A stretch of DNA of 13,988 bases from Bacillota bacterium (GCA_021797415.1 JAJZZT010000210.1:1-13988); one strand, 5' to 3'; counted from the stretch's first letter, positions 1 through 7,995 are shown. Translations and numbers: made by a program. Notes: a model not told the origin generated them from the letters alone.

Positions 1-2256
1 CAGAGCGTCCGCACGGCGATTGCCGGCCTGCAGTCCGACCTGCCCAAAGGCGTCCACCTGCTCATCACGGGCGACATCACGACGTACACGCGCCAGGCGA
101 TGACCGCCACGCAGGCCGACCTGTTTCTCGCCATCCTCGCGGCCGGCGTCATGATTCTCGTCTGGCTGCACCGGTTGCGCATGACGCTCGTCGTGTTGCT
201 CACCATTCCTTCGACGCTGTGCGCCACCTTTCTCGCGATGTACGCGGCCGGTTTCTCGATCGACATGATCAGCCTGATGGCCCTGAGCCTGCTGATCGGA
301 ATCCTGGTCGACGACGCGATCGTCGTGCTGGAAAATATCGACCGCCGGCGGACGGGCGGACTCGCGCCTGCCGACGCCGCCTTCGCCGGCAGGATGGAAA
401 TCGCGGGCGCGGCCGTCGCCATCACGCTCACCGATGTCGTGGTGTACGCGCCCGTCGCGTTCATGCAGGGCAATATCGGTCAACTGTTCCGCGAGTTCGG
501 CCTGACCATCGTCTTTGCGTCGCTCTTCTCGCTGTTCGTCTCCTTTACGCTCACGCCGCTGTTGGCCGCCCATTTCGTCTGGCACGGCAGACATCCGGAC
601 CACCGTTCGCGCTTCGCCGTCTGGTGGGATGACCGGTTCGACCGCCTGCGCAATGCGTACGAGCGCGTTCTGCGTTTTTCCCTGCGGCGCGCTCCGCTCG
701 TATTTGCCGCGGTCGCCGCCATACTCGCGTTTGACCTCACGGCGCTGCGCCAGGGATGGGTGCCGACCACGTACACGCCGAAGCAGAATTCGTCCGTGCT
801 GTTTGTGAATGCGCAACTTCCGACGGGCACGAGCATCGCGACGACCAACCTGACGGTCAACCAGTTCTCCACGCGCCTCCAGCACCTGCCCGGCGTCAGC
901 GACGTCTTCTCGACCACCGGTTTTGGCAACGGCTCCCTGACCGCTCAAAATATCGGCCGTCTGACCGTCGATCTGACCCCTGGCGCGAACGTGTTCACCG
1001 TTGAGCCGCAGGTGCAGGCGATCGCCCTGCAGATTCCCGGGCTGAAGATCCAGACCAATCTGCCCAACGCACTGGTGAACGGCGGCGGCGCCGGCGGCGG
1101 TTCGCTCTCCGTCGTCCTGCGCGGGCCGTCCATGAGCATGCTGCAGACCCTGTCGGCCCAGATTATGAGCAGGCTCGCGCAGGTGCACGGCCTGCAGAAT
1201 CTGGCCAGCACTGCGCAGAGCACACAGCCGGCCCTGTCGCTGCAGGTCAACCCGCAGGCGGTCAGCGCCTACGGCCTGACGGGCCACACGGTGGGCCAGG
1301 CGATCCGCGGCGCGCTGCAGGGCATGACCGTGTCGCAATACCGTCCGAATCCGAACGCCGTGTCCGAACCGATCGTGCTGCAGCTCGCAACTGGCGCAAC
1401 GCCCGGCGCGTCAGCCTCCATCGGCGGCAACGGCCTGTCCTCCGGGCGGTTGTTGTCGCTTCCCGTGGCGATGTCCGGCGGCGTTCCCGTCACGCTCTCC
1501 CAAGTGGCCGGCATGACGCTGACAGGTTCCCCCGCGAAGGAACAGGAGTACAACCGCGAACTGTCCGTCCAGATCACGGCGAACACCGGTGGTCTGCCCC
1601 TTGGCACCATCGCTCGGGAGGCCAAGGCGCAGATCGGCAAACTCGCCATGCCCGCCGGGTACTCCTTTCAGTTCAATGGCGCGATCAAGCAGAAAGCCCG
1701 CGCCTTCGGACCCCTGTCCGGGGCGCTGAAGCTCTCGATCCTGCTCATCTACATGCTGCTTGCTGCGCTGTACGAGAGTTTTCTTGATCCGCTCGCCGTG
1801 ATCGCGACACTGCCCCTCGCAATGACCGGATCGCTGCTGGGACTGCTTGCCACCGGCGTCCCGTTCAGCCTCTACGCGTTCATCGCCATGATTATGCTGA
1901 CCGGCCTCGTGGCCAAAAACGCAATCCTGCTCATCGATTACGCCAAACGCGCCGTCCGCGACCGTGGACTGCCCATGGCAGAAGCGCTTGTGGAGGCGGG
2001 CCGCACGCGGTTGCGCCCCATCCTCATGACGACCGGCACCATAACGCTCGCGATGTTCCCCCTGACGCTGCCGCTCGGCGCGGGCGCATCACAGCGCATG
2101 CCGATGGCCATCGTGCTGATCGGCGGCATGCTCATGGGGACCGTGCTCACGCTCGTCATCCTGCCCGTCGTTTACGGGAGTCTGTACCAGGTAAAGGCGT
2201 GGTCCATCCGTCGGCTCAGCGCGTTTTTCCCCGTCGGTGCGGCGCGCAAAGCGTGA
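1..2256 (+). CDS. RND multidrug/heavy-metal efflux permease (AcrB/HAE1-like), 5' end outside window
   Basis: The reading frame is open from base 1, so the start lies upstream; 751 codons are visible of the roughly 1000-1050 usual for the family. This is an inner-membrane proton-driven pump subunit that works as a trimer. The visible part starts in the periplasmic/outer porter domain just before TM2. The TM4 motif GILVDDAIVVLENIDRRR carries the paired Asp of the proton relay (D407/D408 in AcrB). The TM10 motif GLVAKNAILLIDYAKR carries the matching Lys (K940 in AcrB). A second large extracytoplasmic loop lies between these halves, and TM8-TM12 follow, ending with a short basic tail. The proton-relay residues are intact, so the pump looks functional. 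The substrate cannot be read from the sequence. The adaptor (MFP) gene, if present, would lie upstream. Family call is firm; subfamily (HAE1 versus HME) is uncertain. Confidence 0.93.
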   Translation, partial: QSVRTAIAGLQSDLPKGVHLLITGDITTYTRQAMTATQADLFLAILAAGVMILVWLHRLRMTLVVLLTIPSTLCATFLAMYAAGFSIDMISLMALSLLIGILVDDAIVVLENIDRRRTGGLAPADAAFAGRMEIAGAAVAITLTDVVVYAPVAFMQGNIGQLFREFGLTIVFASLFSLFVSFTLTPLLAAHFVWHGRHPDHRSRFAVWWDDRFDRLRNAYERVLRFSLRRAPLVFAAVAAILAFDLTALRQGWVPTTYTPKQNSSVLFVNAQLPTGTSIATTNLTVNQFSTRLQHLPGVSDVFSTTGFGNGSLTAQNIGRLTVDLTPGANVFTVEPQVQAIALQIPGLKIQTNLPNALVNGGGAGGGSLSVVLRGPSMSMLQTLSAQIMSRLAQVHGLQNLASTAQSTQPALSLQVNPQAVSAYGLTGHTVGQAIRGALQGMTVSQYRPNPNAVSEPIVLQLATGATPGASASIGGNGLSSGRLLSLPVAMSGGVPVTLSQVAGMTLTGSPAKEQEYNRELSVQITANTGGLPLGTIAREAKAQIGKLAMPAGYSFQFNGAIKQKARAFGPLSGALKLSILLIYMLLAALYESFLDPLAVIATLPLAMTGSLLGLLATGVPFSLYAFIAMIMLTGLVAKNAILLIDYAKRAVRDRGLPMAEALVEAGRTRLRPILMTTGTITLAMFPLTLPLGAGASQRMPMAIVLIGGMLMGTVLTLVILPVVYGSLYQVKAWSIRRLSAFFPVGAARKA

Positions 2257-2381
2257 AGCACCAAGGGGAACAATGATAAAGTCCGCACAGCAGGTGCCCC
2301 AAGGAGCGCGACACGGCTCGGCGATCGCCGCGGCGGCCTGAAATCAGCTTGGGCCTCCATCGCAACTCCTGCATGGCCAAG

Positions 2382-2435
2382 AAAAAACAGGCGGACAGGA
2401 CAGAGGGTGGGAAGGCCTCTGTCCTGTCCGCCTGT
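2382..2435 (-). terminator. Strong rho-independent terminator of the minus-strand gene at 2488-3159
   Basis: A perfect 20-bp inverted repeat has arms 2387-2406 and 2416-2435 around a 9-base loop. On the minus strand it is followed directly by six T residues (A run at 2382-2387 on the plus strand). That is a classical intrinsic terminator for the minus-strand gene. On the plus strand no T-run follows, so it would stop transcripts from the RND gene less well. The rest of 2257-2487 shows no gene. Confidence 0.88.
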
Positions 2436-2464
2436 ACCGTATTTAGCTGCTGCGCGCCAGCGCC

Positions 2465-2494
2465 ATGGACATCTACTTCATGGACATCTACTTC
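2465..2494. repeat. 15-bp perfect tandem duplication over a stop codon
   Basis: The unit ATGGACATCTACTTC (plus strand) occurs twice head to tail, at 2465-2479 and 2480-2494. On the minus strand each copy carries a TAG in the frame of the secreted-protein gene, so the gene has a duplicated stop region. The event is recent or conserved, as both copies are identical. Confidence 0.85.
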
Positions 2495-3159
2495 TTGGTG
2501 ACGAGACGGACCATTTCCTTGTCGAGCACGGCCACCGTCGGCTTGTGCTTCTTGTTGGCCGTCTTCAGCTTGTAATTCACGAGATCGCGCACCAGTACCG
2601 CTTCCGTGATGTGCTTTGCGGCAGCCATCTTCACCAGCGATTCTCCCTTGCGGCGCTGTTTGAGAACCAGCGACGGCTTCGTGTGCAGCAAGGTGGCAAC
2701 CTCTTTGAGCAACTTGCCGGACAATGTACGCTTGTGCTTCACCGCGAGGTCCTTATTGACGATCGCTGCGGCAAGCGATGCATTTGCCTGTTTCTCCAAC
2801 ACGGTCGCCTTCGCCGCTGTGAGATGATGCGCCTTGACCTCGACGGTCGCCTCATCGCGCACCAGCGCGCTGATTTCACCGATCAATCTGGCGCGGACGA
2901 TCTTGTGCGCCGCCGCCATCTGCAGCAGCGTCTGATGGTGTTTCAAATCGAGCGCAACCGTCTTTGCGGAAACGTGCAAAAAAGTGGCAAACTGCGGACT
3001 GTGAACCGCCTTTAGCACAGCAGGCGGCGTGACGGGCGGTTTGTGTACGGCTGGCTTGGTCGCCGCCATCGCCCCCGCCGAACCGAGCGGCACCGCCAAC
3101 AAGGCGGCCAACGCCGCAACCGCGCCCATTCGCTTGATAGGGTGAATTGCACTTTTCAC
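2488..3159 (-). CDS. Secreted protein with two 40-residue helical repeats, function unknown
   Basis: A 223-residue protein starting at GTG, preceded on the minus strand by a strong purine-rich site (GGGAGGAGAGGG). Residues 1-33 form a signal peptide: basic start, Ala/Leu-rich core, likely cleavage at the AMA site near residue 32. The mature part is very rich in Lys and Ala. Two similar blocks, about residues 57-96 (starting FATFLH) and 154-193 (starting VATLLH), share the pattern LH-x9-LK-x3-(T/S)L-x2-MAAA-x2-I-x5-L. This resembles the short helical 'SLAxIAxxxGV' repeats seen in exported Firmicute proteins; that comparison is from memory. There is no catalytic motif. The gene stands alone, converges with the RND gene and ends in its own strong terminator. 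A surface or matrix protein is possible, but function is unknown. Confidence 0.8.
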   Translation of the reverse strand: MKSAIHPIKRMGAVAALAALLAVPLGSAGAMAATKPAVHKPPVTPPAVLKAVHSPQFATFLHVSAKTVALDLKHHQTLLQMAAAHKIVRARLIGEISALVRDEATVEVKAHHLTAAKATVLEKQANASLAAAIVNKDLAVKHKRTLSGKLLKEVATLLHTKPSLVLKQRRKGESLVKMAAAKHITEAVLVRDLVNYKLKTANKKHKPTVAVLDKEMVRLVTKK

Positions 3160-3465
3160 TTATTCCCTCTCCTCCCGTACAATGGCTCGCAATCGCGTGA
3201 CAGACTCCTCTCGGGGTAAGCCTGCCGGACACTGTACGATTTGACTGTAGAGAGTGTTGGTTAAAATTCGCTTGAAAAATACCGTTTTTCGTCCAATCAG
3301 AACTCACCCGGTCCAGGGGTGGCTTGTCCCGCGAACACCGGCTTGGTATCCTGGGACTACCTTGAAAATGTCTAGGGCAGGGCGACGCCACAGCCAATTT
3401 ACATCCTTCCGATGGCGCGCGTCAGCGCCATGGGCGTCCATCTATTTGCGAAAGGCGCGTTGACT
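3160..3465. other. Divergent intergenic region between the secreted-protein gene and the carbonic anhydrase
   Basis: About 300 bases without a convincing gene. It holds the ribosome binding site of the minus-strand gene (3168-3175). On the plus strand there is a weak promoter candidate: TTGACT at 3241-3246 and TAAAAT at 3262-3267, with a short 15-base spacer. In-frame ATG codons at 3412 and 3430 precede the likely carbonic anhydrase start but have no clear ribosome binding site. I saw no RNA structure here. Confidence 0.4.
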
Positions 3466-4033
3466 GTGAACCGTTTGGAAGAAATTCTGGCCTTCAATCG
3501 AGAGTTCGTGGCCAATCGGGAATACGAACCGTACCGAACATCCAAATTCCCCAACAAGAAGTTGGTCGTGCTGTCCTGCATGGACACACGGCTCAACGAC
3601 CTGCTGCCGCGCGCCATGAACCTGAAAAACGGCGACGCCAAAATTCATCAAGAACGCGGGGGCGGTCGTGTCGCACCCATTTGGCAGTATCATGCGCAGC
3701 ATCATTGTGGCGGTCTACGACCTCCACGCCGACGAGATCTGCGTCATCGGCCACCACGGGTGCGGCATGAGCAGTATTGACCCCGACGCGACGATCCGGA
3801 AGATCACCGAGAGCGGCATCTCCCGCGATGTCGTCGCTACGCTGTAATCCGCGGGCATCGACCTTATGGCCTGGCTGCGGCGGATTGAATCCGTGCCGGA
3901 GAGCGTAAAGGAAAGCGTCCGCCTGATCAAGAACCATCCGTTGATGCCAGAATGGGTGCGCGTGCACGGACTCGTGATCGACCCGGAAACGGGCGCGCTG
4001 GAAGTGGCCGTTGACGGCAACGGAGAAGGGTGA
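3466..4033 (+). pseudogene. Beta-carbonic anhydrase (YtiB-like), broken by a frameshift and an internal stop
   Basis: When repaired, this reads as a 188-residue beta-class carbonic anhydrase (CO2 + H2O to bicarbonate, zinc enzyme), matching the length of the Bacillus YtiB type. Zn ligands and active-site residues are all present: C38, D40 and R42 in SCMDTR, and H96 and C99 in IGHHGCGM. There are two lesions. An AAAA run at 3640-3643 has one base too many, so the frame moves from GDAK to HQERG; removing one A restores GDAKFIKNAGAVVSHPFGS. A TAA at 3845-3847 then falls at codon 127 (ATL-stop-SAGID), where relatives have a sense codon. The reading continues to TGA at 4031-4033. The likely start is GTG 3466, after AAAGG at 3451-3455. 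The frameshift alone could be a homopolymer sequencing error, but the stop is a separate lesion. Confidence 0.88.
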
Positions 4034-4117
4034 TCTCTTTTCATCCAAGCCGGCGGGCCAGAACAAACCTGCGACAAACTGCAGGGGTTACCCAGAAGCG
4101 AAGGGAGTGGACCACCG

Positions 4118-4591
4118 ATGATAAGAGGATTGTACGAAGCCCATCTTCCAGTGCGCGACTTGAGCCGGTCTGTAACGTTTTACCAAGGACTGGGTTTGGA
4201 AATCGCCCAACAGTATGAGAATGTCGTATTTCTGTGGATTGTGCCGAAAATAAGTTGGTTGGGCCTGTGGGCAACAGATATCGCAAATGATCGTGAGCCG
4301 GCAAGTTTTCCTGGAAACGGCAGGCATCTGGCGTTTGAAATCGCCTATGACGACATCCAACGGGCCGGCGCATGGCTGCGCGAAAAAGGCGTCACGCTGC
4401 ACCCGCATGGCGGATTGGAGCCACTGGAACCGATCGTGCGGCCCCACCAGCAGAATGTGTCGATGTATTTTGATGATCCGGACGGGAATGCGCTCGAACT
4501 GATTGCCAATTTGCCTGAAGGCAGCCCGGTCCAACCGGCGAGACTGATGTATCTGAGCCAGTTTGAAAAATTGATCTCATCCTCGCCCTGA
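4118..4591 (+). CDS. VOC (glyoxalase/bleomycin-resistance/dioxygenase) superfamily protein
   Basis: A 157-residue protein with the two beta-alpha-beta-beta-beta halves of the vicinal-oxygen-chelate fold. The first half opens with YEAHLPVRDLSRSVTFYQGLGLEI. The second has GRHLAFEI and FDDPDGNALELIA. The probable metal triad is H9, H70 and E127, spaced as in many VOC enzymes including FosB/FosX-type thiol transferases. Members bind a divalent metal in the cytosol and act on varied small substrates (methylglyoxal adducts, fosfomycin, catechols), so the reaction cannot be named. The ATG at 4118 is preceded by GAAGGGAG. It lies 84 bases after the broken carbonic anhydrase and converges with the lipoprotein genes. 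The protein looks complete. A fosfomycin-resistance role is possible but not supported beyond the ligand spacing. Confidence 0.88.
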   Translation: MIRGLYEAHLPVRDLSRSVTFYQGLGLEIAQQYENVVFLWIVPKISWLGLWATDIANDREPASFPGNGRHLAFEIAYDDIQRAGAWLREKGVTLHPHGGLEPLEPIVRPHQQNVSMYFDDPDGNALELIANLPEGSPVQPARLMYLSQFEKLISSSP

Positions 4592-4600
4592 GGGGCGAGG
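4581..4600. terminator. Hairpin at the end of the VOC gene, possible weak terminator
   Basis: Perfect 8-bp GC-rich stem (CCTCGCCC / GGGCGAGG) with a TGAG loop. The VOC stop codon (4589-4591) sits in the loop. Only three T residues follow on the plus strand, so termination would be weak. It lies between convergent genes and could act in both directions. Confidence 0.5.
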
Positions 4601-4665
4601 TTTCCGACCTGGTCAATGTCGGTTTCCATCTCCAACGCCGACCCCCCGTCCCGGATTTTCTTGGA

Positions 4666-5280
4666 TCAAACGCTGCCAGGGTAGTGCTTGGATAAACCGA
4701 GAATATACTCTGGCCCTTTCGTTTTCGGATAGAAGCCGGACAGTTTGGCCGCCGCCTGCCCTTGCAAAAGCGCCCCACTCTCCAAATTCAAGGCAAACCA
4801 TCCGGCCGGCGAGTATTCGCAGACAACCATGCTGCCTGTGAAGTTCCGGATCCACAGTCCAGAATATGTCGGCATGAAAACCCGTTTGACCTTTCCGTCA
4901 TACGAATTGGCCACGACAATGGCGCGATCGGTCTTATGCCGATAGATCGTCAACACAAAACGATGACCGCGGAGCATGCCCGACCACGAATCCAAGACTG
5001 CAAAGCGCGCCGGCGTATAGTTCGTTCTCATTTCCACAATGTCATAGCCAACCGGCAACGCGGAGAGGGCCCTCGATCCTGCGAAGCGCTGGACATCCGT
5101 TCCCGCAAAGGGTCCCGTTGCCGAATGGCCCGAATGGCTGTCAGCGACCGACCTGCTCTGCGCCTGGCTCGATGGATGGACAGGGCGGGGAACCACATAC
5201 CCGCATCCCGTCAGAGTCAGAAAACCCGCGCCCACCATGACCGAAACGGCCGCCGACCTTATGCCTTTTATCGCATCCAT
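4666..5280 (-). CDS. Lipoprotein of unknown function
   Basis: A 204-residue protein when started at ATG 5280, which has a clear GGGAGGA site 9 bases upstream. The frame stays open to 5361, but nothing upstream has as good a site and the signal peptide would then be buried. Residues 1-25 are a lipoprotein signal with lipobox LTGC and lipidated C26, so the protein is predicted to be anchored on the outside of the membrane. After a Ser/His-rich linker the mature domain (about residues 70-204) is beta-rich with several aromatic residues (for example VCEYSPAGWFALNLESG). No known enzymatic motif was recognised. It follows the lipoprotein gene at 5365-5868 by 84 bases on the same strand and could be co-transcribed, but it also has its own copy of the upstream repeat element. 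Confidence 0.78.
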   Translation of the reverse strand: MDAIKGIRSAAVSVMVGAGFLTLTGCGYVVPRPVHPSSQAQSRSVADSHSGHSATGPFAGTDVQRFAGSRALSALPVGYDIVEMRTNYTPARFAVLDSWSGMLRGHRFVLTIYRHKTDRAIVVANSYDGKVKRVFMPTYSGLWIRNFTGSMVVCEYSPAGWFALNLESGALLQGQAAAKLSGFYPKTKGPEYILGLSKHYPGSV

Positions 5281-5301
5281 GGCTTGATTCCTCCCAACCG
5301 A

Positions 5302-5343
5302 ACCCATTAAACCTTTTTCCATCCTGTCAAGATACGTGAACAG
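5302..5343 (-). promoter_or_regulatory. Repeated upstream element, copy 1 (before lipoprotein 4666-5280)
   Basis: On the minus strand the block reads CTGTTCACGTATCTTGACAG followed by a purine-rich stretch and ATGGGT. The 17-base core (5327-5343) matches 16 of 17 bases with the copy at 6027-6043, and the flanking 25 bases are also similar. TTGACA within it fits a -35 hexamer; no convincing -10 was found at normal spacing. It is either a duplicated promoter region or a shared regulator site. Confidence 0.5.
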
Positions 5344-5364
5344 AACTCGCCAAACGCCCAACCA

Positions 5365-5868
5365 TCACTGGGGATGATCCTGGTCTTGTCCTGTCAAATG
5401 AGGCAACGAATTAATCATCCATTTCTCGTTAGAATTTTGTACTACGTCAAACTCCTGGCTGGGTGGTCCGCCTCCGCTCCCCGTCATTCCAGTATAGTAG
5501 TAGTAAAGTCTGGTGCGGAATACATACGTGTTGGCCGCGGGATGGCCCACATAGCCAATTTCGTAACTTTCATTATGCGGATTCGACAATCCAACAAAAA
5601 AAGAACGAAAATAGCTCAACGGATGACTCTTTTTGAGCGATGAACTCAGCAGCGGAATTCCGCTGTTGGCATTCCTGTCGCTCCAAGCTTCCAGGAACTT
5701 ATCCGCAACTCTTAGCGCACGTGTAAGAGCGGGTGCAGGTCCTGTCGCGGCATGTTGATCTGACTGTTGCGATGAGGCGGCGGACATGACTCCACACCCC
5801 GACAACATAATCGCCGCACCCGCAACAAGAGCGACAGAAACGGCGCGAAACACCCCCTGCGATGGCAT
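5365..5868 (-). CDS. Lipoprotein of unknown function (parent of the decayed copy at 7996-8145)
   Basis: A 167-residue protein starting at ATG 5868 behind GAGGGTGATG. Residues 1-24 form a lipoprotein signal ending in lipobox LSGC with lipidated C25. A Ser/Gln linker leads into a compact domain (about residues 50-167) with an alpha start (RALRVADKFLEAWSDRN) and then beta strands containing RTRLYYYYTG and EFDVVQNSNEKWMINSLP. This helix-then-sheet order and the 'FLEAW...' opening recall NTF2-like/SnoaL-type extracellular domains, but I do not claim membership. It would sit on the outer face of the membrane. The gene is divergent from the secreted protein at 6187. A deleted second copy of this gene and its upstream region lies just beyond that neighbour. 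Confidence 0.8.
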   Translation of the reverse strand: MPSQGVFRAVSVALVAGAAIMLSGCGVMSAASSQQSDQHAATGPAPALTRALRVADKFLEAWSDRNANSGIPLLSSSLKKSHPLSYFRSFFVGLSNPHNESYEIGYVGHPAANTYVFRTRLYYYYTGMTGSGGGPPSQEFDVVQNSNEKWMINSLPHLTGQDQDHPQ

Positions 5869-5997
5869 CGTTCATCACCCTCTTGACATCCATAATTCCC
5901 GACTAGACGATCCATATGCCAAAAAGGTTACACGGTGTGCTTCCGCCCCTGCATCCCTCAGACCGTCTCCCGGTTCAAGGTGAAAATGTTGTTTGTA

Positions 5998-6043
5998 ACC
6001 CATGAACTCTTTTCCTTTCCATTCAGTCAATATACGTGAACAG
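5998..6043 (-). promoter_or_regulatory. Repeated upstream element, copy 2 (before lipoprotein 5365-5868)
   Basis: On the minus strand this reads CTGTTCACGTATATTGACTG and then a purine-rich run and ATGGGTT, nearly the same as the block at 5302-5343. It lies about 130-175 bases before the lipoprotein start. Recurrence before both lipoproteins suggests shared expression control; the -35-like TTGACT is inside it. Confidence 0.5.
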
Positions 6044-6137
6044 GATGGCACGTCGGCCGGAATACGCCAGCACCATGGGCCACGTCGGCCAGGATAAAGA
6101 TGGATGACTTTCTACGTCATTGGGATGTGGAACATTG

Positions 6138-6143
6138 TATAAT
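6138..6143 (+). promoter_or_regulatory. Consensus -10 box (TATAAT) for the secreted-protein gene at 6187
   Basis: A perfect TATAAT lies 43 bases before the proposed start codon. The sequence at -35 spacing (CGTCAT at 6115-6120) is poor, so the promoter may need an activator or rely on other contacts. Confidence 0.5.
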
Positions 6144-6186
6144 GAGAAGATGAAACGGTATTTCTCAGTCAGGGAGTGTTACGTGT

Positions 6187-7968
6187 TTGAAAATCCTTTT
6201 TTTCTCCCGACGACCCAGGTCGGTGACTTCTCGCGGTCATCGGACGACCGGAAGTGAGCGGACCAACACCGGGCGCAGGTTTGCAGATCGCTCCACAAAA
6301 CGGCGATGGACGCGGCTTTTGGCAGGCGCGTGCGTCTGTGCCATAGGACTCTCGGTTAGCATCGGTCCGACGGCGGGCGCGCGGAGCGCGGCCGGAGGCG
6401 GCGAAGTCGCCGCAGCGTCCGCAGACATGCGCGTCGCAACCCGCGTCGCGGAACACCGTTATCGGACCGGATATGGCTTGGTCGCCAGTCCGTGGCAGCC
6501 GCCCTATCTCTCCAGCCAGTTCACGCCGAGTTGGCGCGGCGCATACGGAGGGTACACGATCCTTGACGGTACGAGGAAAATGAAAACGGCGACAGGGGGA
6601 CTGGCGCAGCAGGCGCAGTCCGTCGTATTTCGGACGCCGTTCATCACGGTGCACGGGATTCACTATGGGATTCCGGCTCGATATCGCGACGAGTTCCTGC
6701 TCGTCCTGCCGCTGAGAACCGGGATCGTCTGGATTCCCGTCGACCGCAGGGACGGCGGCCAGCCTCTGCCTGGAAACGCGCAGGCGTTTGCTTTTCGCCA
6801 TCCGTTGACGTTTCCCATTTATGTGACACCGTATCGGACGGCAGGCGGAAGTCTGCTCGAGAAGGCGCGTGTCATCGCGATACTGCCGCAAAAGTGGCTG
6901 GGCGCCGCGCAGGCGCGCGCAGCCACGGCGTGGACGGGATGGTTGCCGCAAGGCGGCGTTGCGCGCGCCCATCTGGGTCCGCTCACGAGCGAAGCGATGA
7001 CATTCCATGTCGGTATTGGATATCTTCATGTGGCGACCGTGCAGCCGCTTGGCGGCCGGATTCCTGTATGGCCGGACTATTTCGGCGCGACCGTGGGACA
7101 AATTGCCCGCCATCAGACGCCGCTGGCCGCGTGGCCGGGGAGCATCACGAAAACACAAGGGGGCTTTGTCCTGAGCGTCTCTCTGCGCTGGGCGCCCTCT
7201 GGGGCGAATGCGGGGATGACGGGAGCCAATTACTACTACTCGATGCGGACGGGCAAGTGGACGCCGCTCAACCAGATCTACATGGTACAGACGCTGACGG
7301 GAACGCTGGATGTCGGTTCTCGGGCGGTCTTCTGGCAACAACCGCTGGGAACGAGCGGGAATCAGTTGGCCGTCCCGCAACTGTGGTTTGATCCGAAAAC
7401 CGATTCTATCCACTCCGTCTGGATTGGGAACTGGGTGAACGGTCCGTCGTACATCGACGGCGGGACACTGCTGTTTCAATCCATGAGCAGTGGTACGAAG
7501 CCCTCTTCGACCTGGATGACTTACAGTCCGCCCGGACGGCCGATGAGTCTGTACGAAAGCACGGTGACACTTCCGGACGGGCGCGTCGTGACGGACGGCG
7601 GCGGGACACCGCCGCTGACGTGGGAAGGCATGTCTGTGTCGCTGCAGGCGCAGGGCGCCTACGGGCCTTCTGTGATGCGCGGGTTGATCGGGAATCAAGC
7701 GGATGTTCTGAAGACTTCGGCCGTTTTGCTGCCGGTCGGCCAGGCGTACGCGGCGGTCGTCCGGCGCACCTCTCCCGCTGCGGCGGGGTCGACTCCGCCG
7801 CGCTATGAATATTGGCTGGCCGTGCTCCGGCCGGACCCCCTGCACCCGGGGAAGAAGGTGGCGTATTGTCTCGTCGGCGTCAGCCGCACCAATCAACCGG
7901 CTGATCTCGCAAATCTGGAGACGTTGGCGGCCGCCTGGACCGTGCCGACTTCTCAGGAGGCGCGGTGA
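6187..7968 (+). CDS. Large secreted protein of unknown function
   Basis: A 593-residue protein. The proposed start is TTG 6187, preceded by AGGGAG at 6171-6176; an in-frame stop at 6151 limits the start. The N-terminus is unusual: about 40 Arg-rich residues precede the hydrophobic core WTRLLAGACVCAIGLSV, with a possible cleavage after TAGA near residue 63. A shorter start such as the in-frame GTG a few codons in is possible. There is no lipobox. The mature part is rich in Gly, Trp, Tyr and Pro with many short beta strands (for example YYYSMRTGKWTPLNQIYMVQ and LWFDPKTDSIHSVWIGNW), which suggests a beta-propeller or similar extracellular fold, but no Asp-box or enzyme motif was found. It sits between the lipoprotein gene and the decayed copy of that gene. 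Confidence 0.75.
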   Translation: MKILFFSRRPRSVTSRGHRTTGSERTNTGRRFADRSTKRRWTRLLAGACVCAIGLSVSIGPTAGARSAAGGGEVAAASADMRVATRVAEHRYRTGYGLVASPWQPPYLSSQFTPSWRGAYGGYTILDGTRKMKTATGGLAQQAQSVVFRTPFITVHGIHYGIPARYRDEFLLVLPLRTGIVWIPVDRRDGGQPLPGNAQAFAFRHPLTFPIYVTPYRTAGGSLLEKARVIAILPQKWLGAAQARAATAWTGWLPQGGVARAHLGPLTSEAMTFHVGIGYLHVATVQPLGGRIPVWPDYFGATVGQIARHQTPLAAWPGSITKTQGGFVLSVSLRWAPSGANAGMTGANYYYSMRTGKWTPLNQIYMVQTLTGTLDVGSRAVFWQQPLGTSGNQLAVPQLWFDPKTDSIHSVWIGNWVNGPSYIDGGTLLFQSMSSGTKPSSTWMTYSPPGRPMSLYESTVTLPDGRVVTDGGGTPPLTWEGMSVSLQAQGAYGPSVMRGLIGNQADVLKTSAVLLPVGQAYAAVVRRTSPAAAGSTPPRYEYWLAVLRPDPLHPGKKVAYCLVGVSRTNQPADLANLETLAAAWTVPTSQEAR

Positions 7969-7995
7969 CACAACGGCGGCAACGATGCGACCGTG

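Larger units (their letters stand above)
5869..6186. promoter_or_regulatory. Divergent control region between lipoprotein and secreted-protein genes
   Basis: A gene-free stretch of 318 bases. It contains the lipoprotein ribosome binding site near 5875. A GGTTACAC motif (plus strand 5926-5933) has a partial inverted partner TGTAACC (5995-6001). Copy 2 of the upstream repeat lies near 5998-6043. There is a 10-base direct repeat CACGTCGGCC at 6049-6058 and 6081-6090, then the -10 box of the plus-strand gene at 6138. Much of it (up to about 6030) is echoed in the duplicated block at 8146-8330. Confidence 0.55.

Noticed and set aside
2407..3015. Plus-strand frame of 202 codons opposite the small secreted protein
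   Set aside because: His/Arg-rich composition, overlaps the terminator stem, and the minus-strand reading has a signal peptide, repeats and ribosome binding site.
4118..4591. Fosfomycin resistance (FosB/FosX) call for the VOC protein
   Set aside because: The H/H/E metal triad is shared by many VOC enzymes, the protein is longer than Fos proteins, and other Fos-specific residues were not recognised.
6169..7971. Long minus-strand open frame (about 600 codons) opposite the secreted protein gene
   Set aside because: It is a GC-rich shadow: Arg/Pro-rich with no domain, no signal and no ribosome binding site, while the plus strand has a signal peptide and a good start region.
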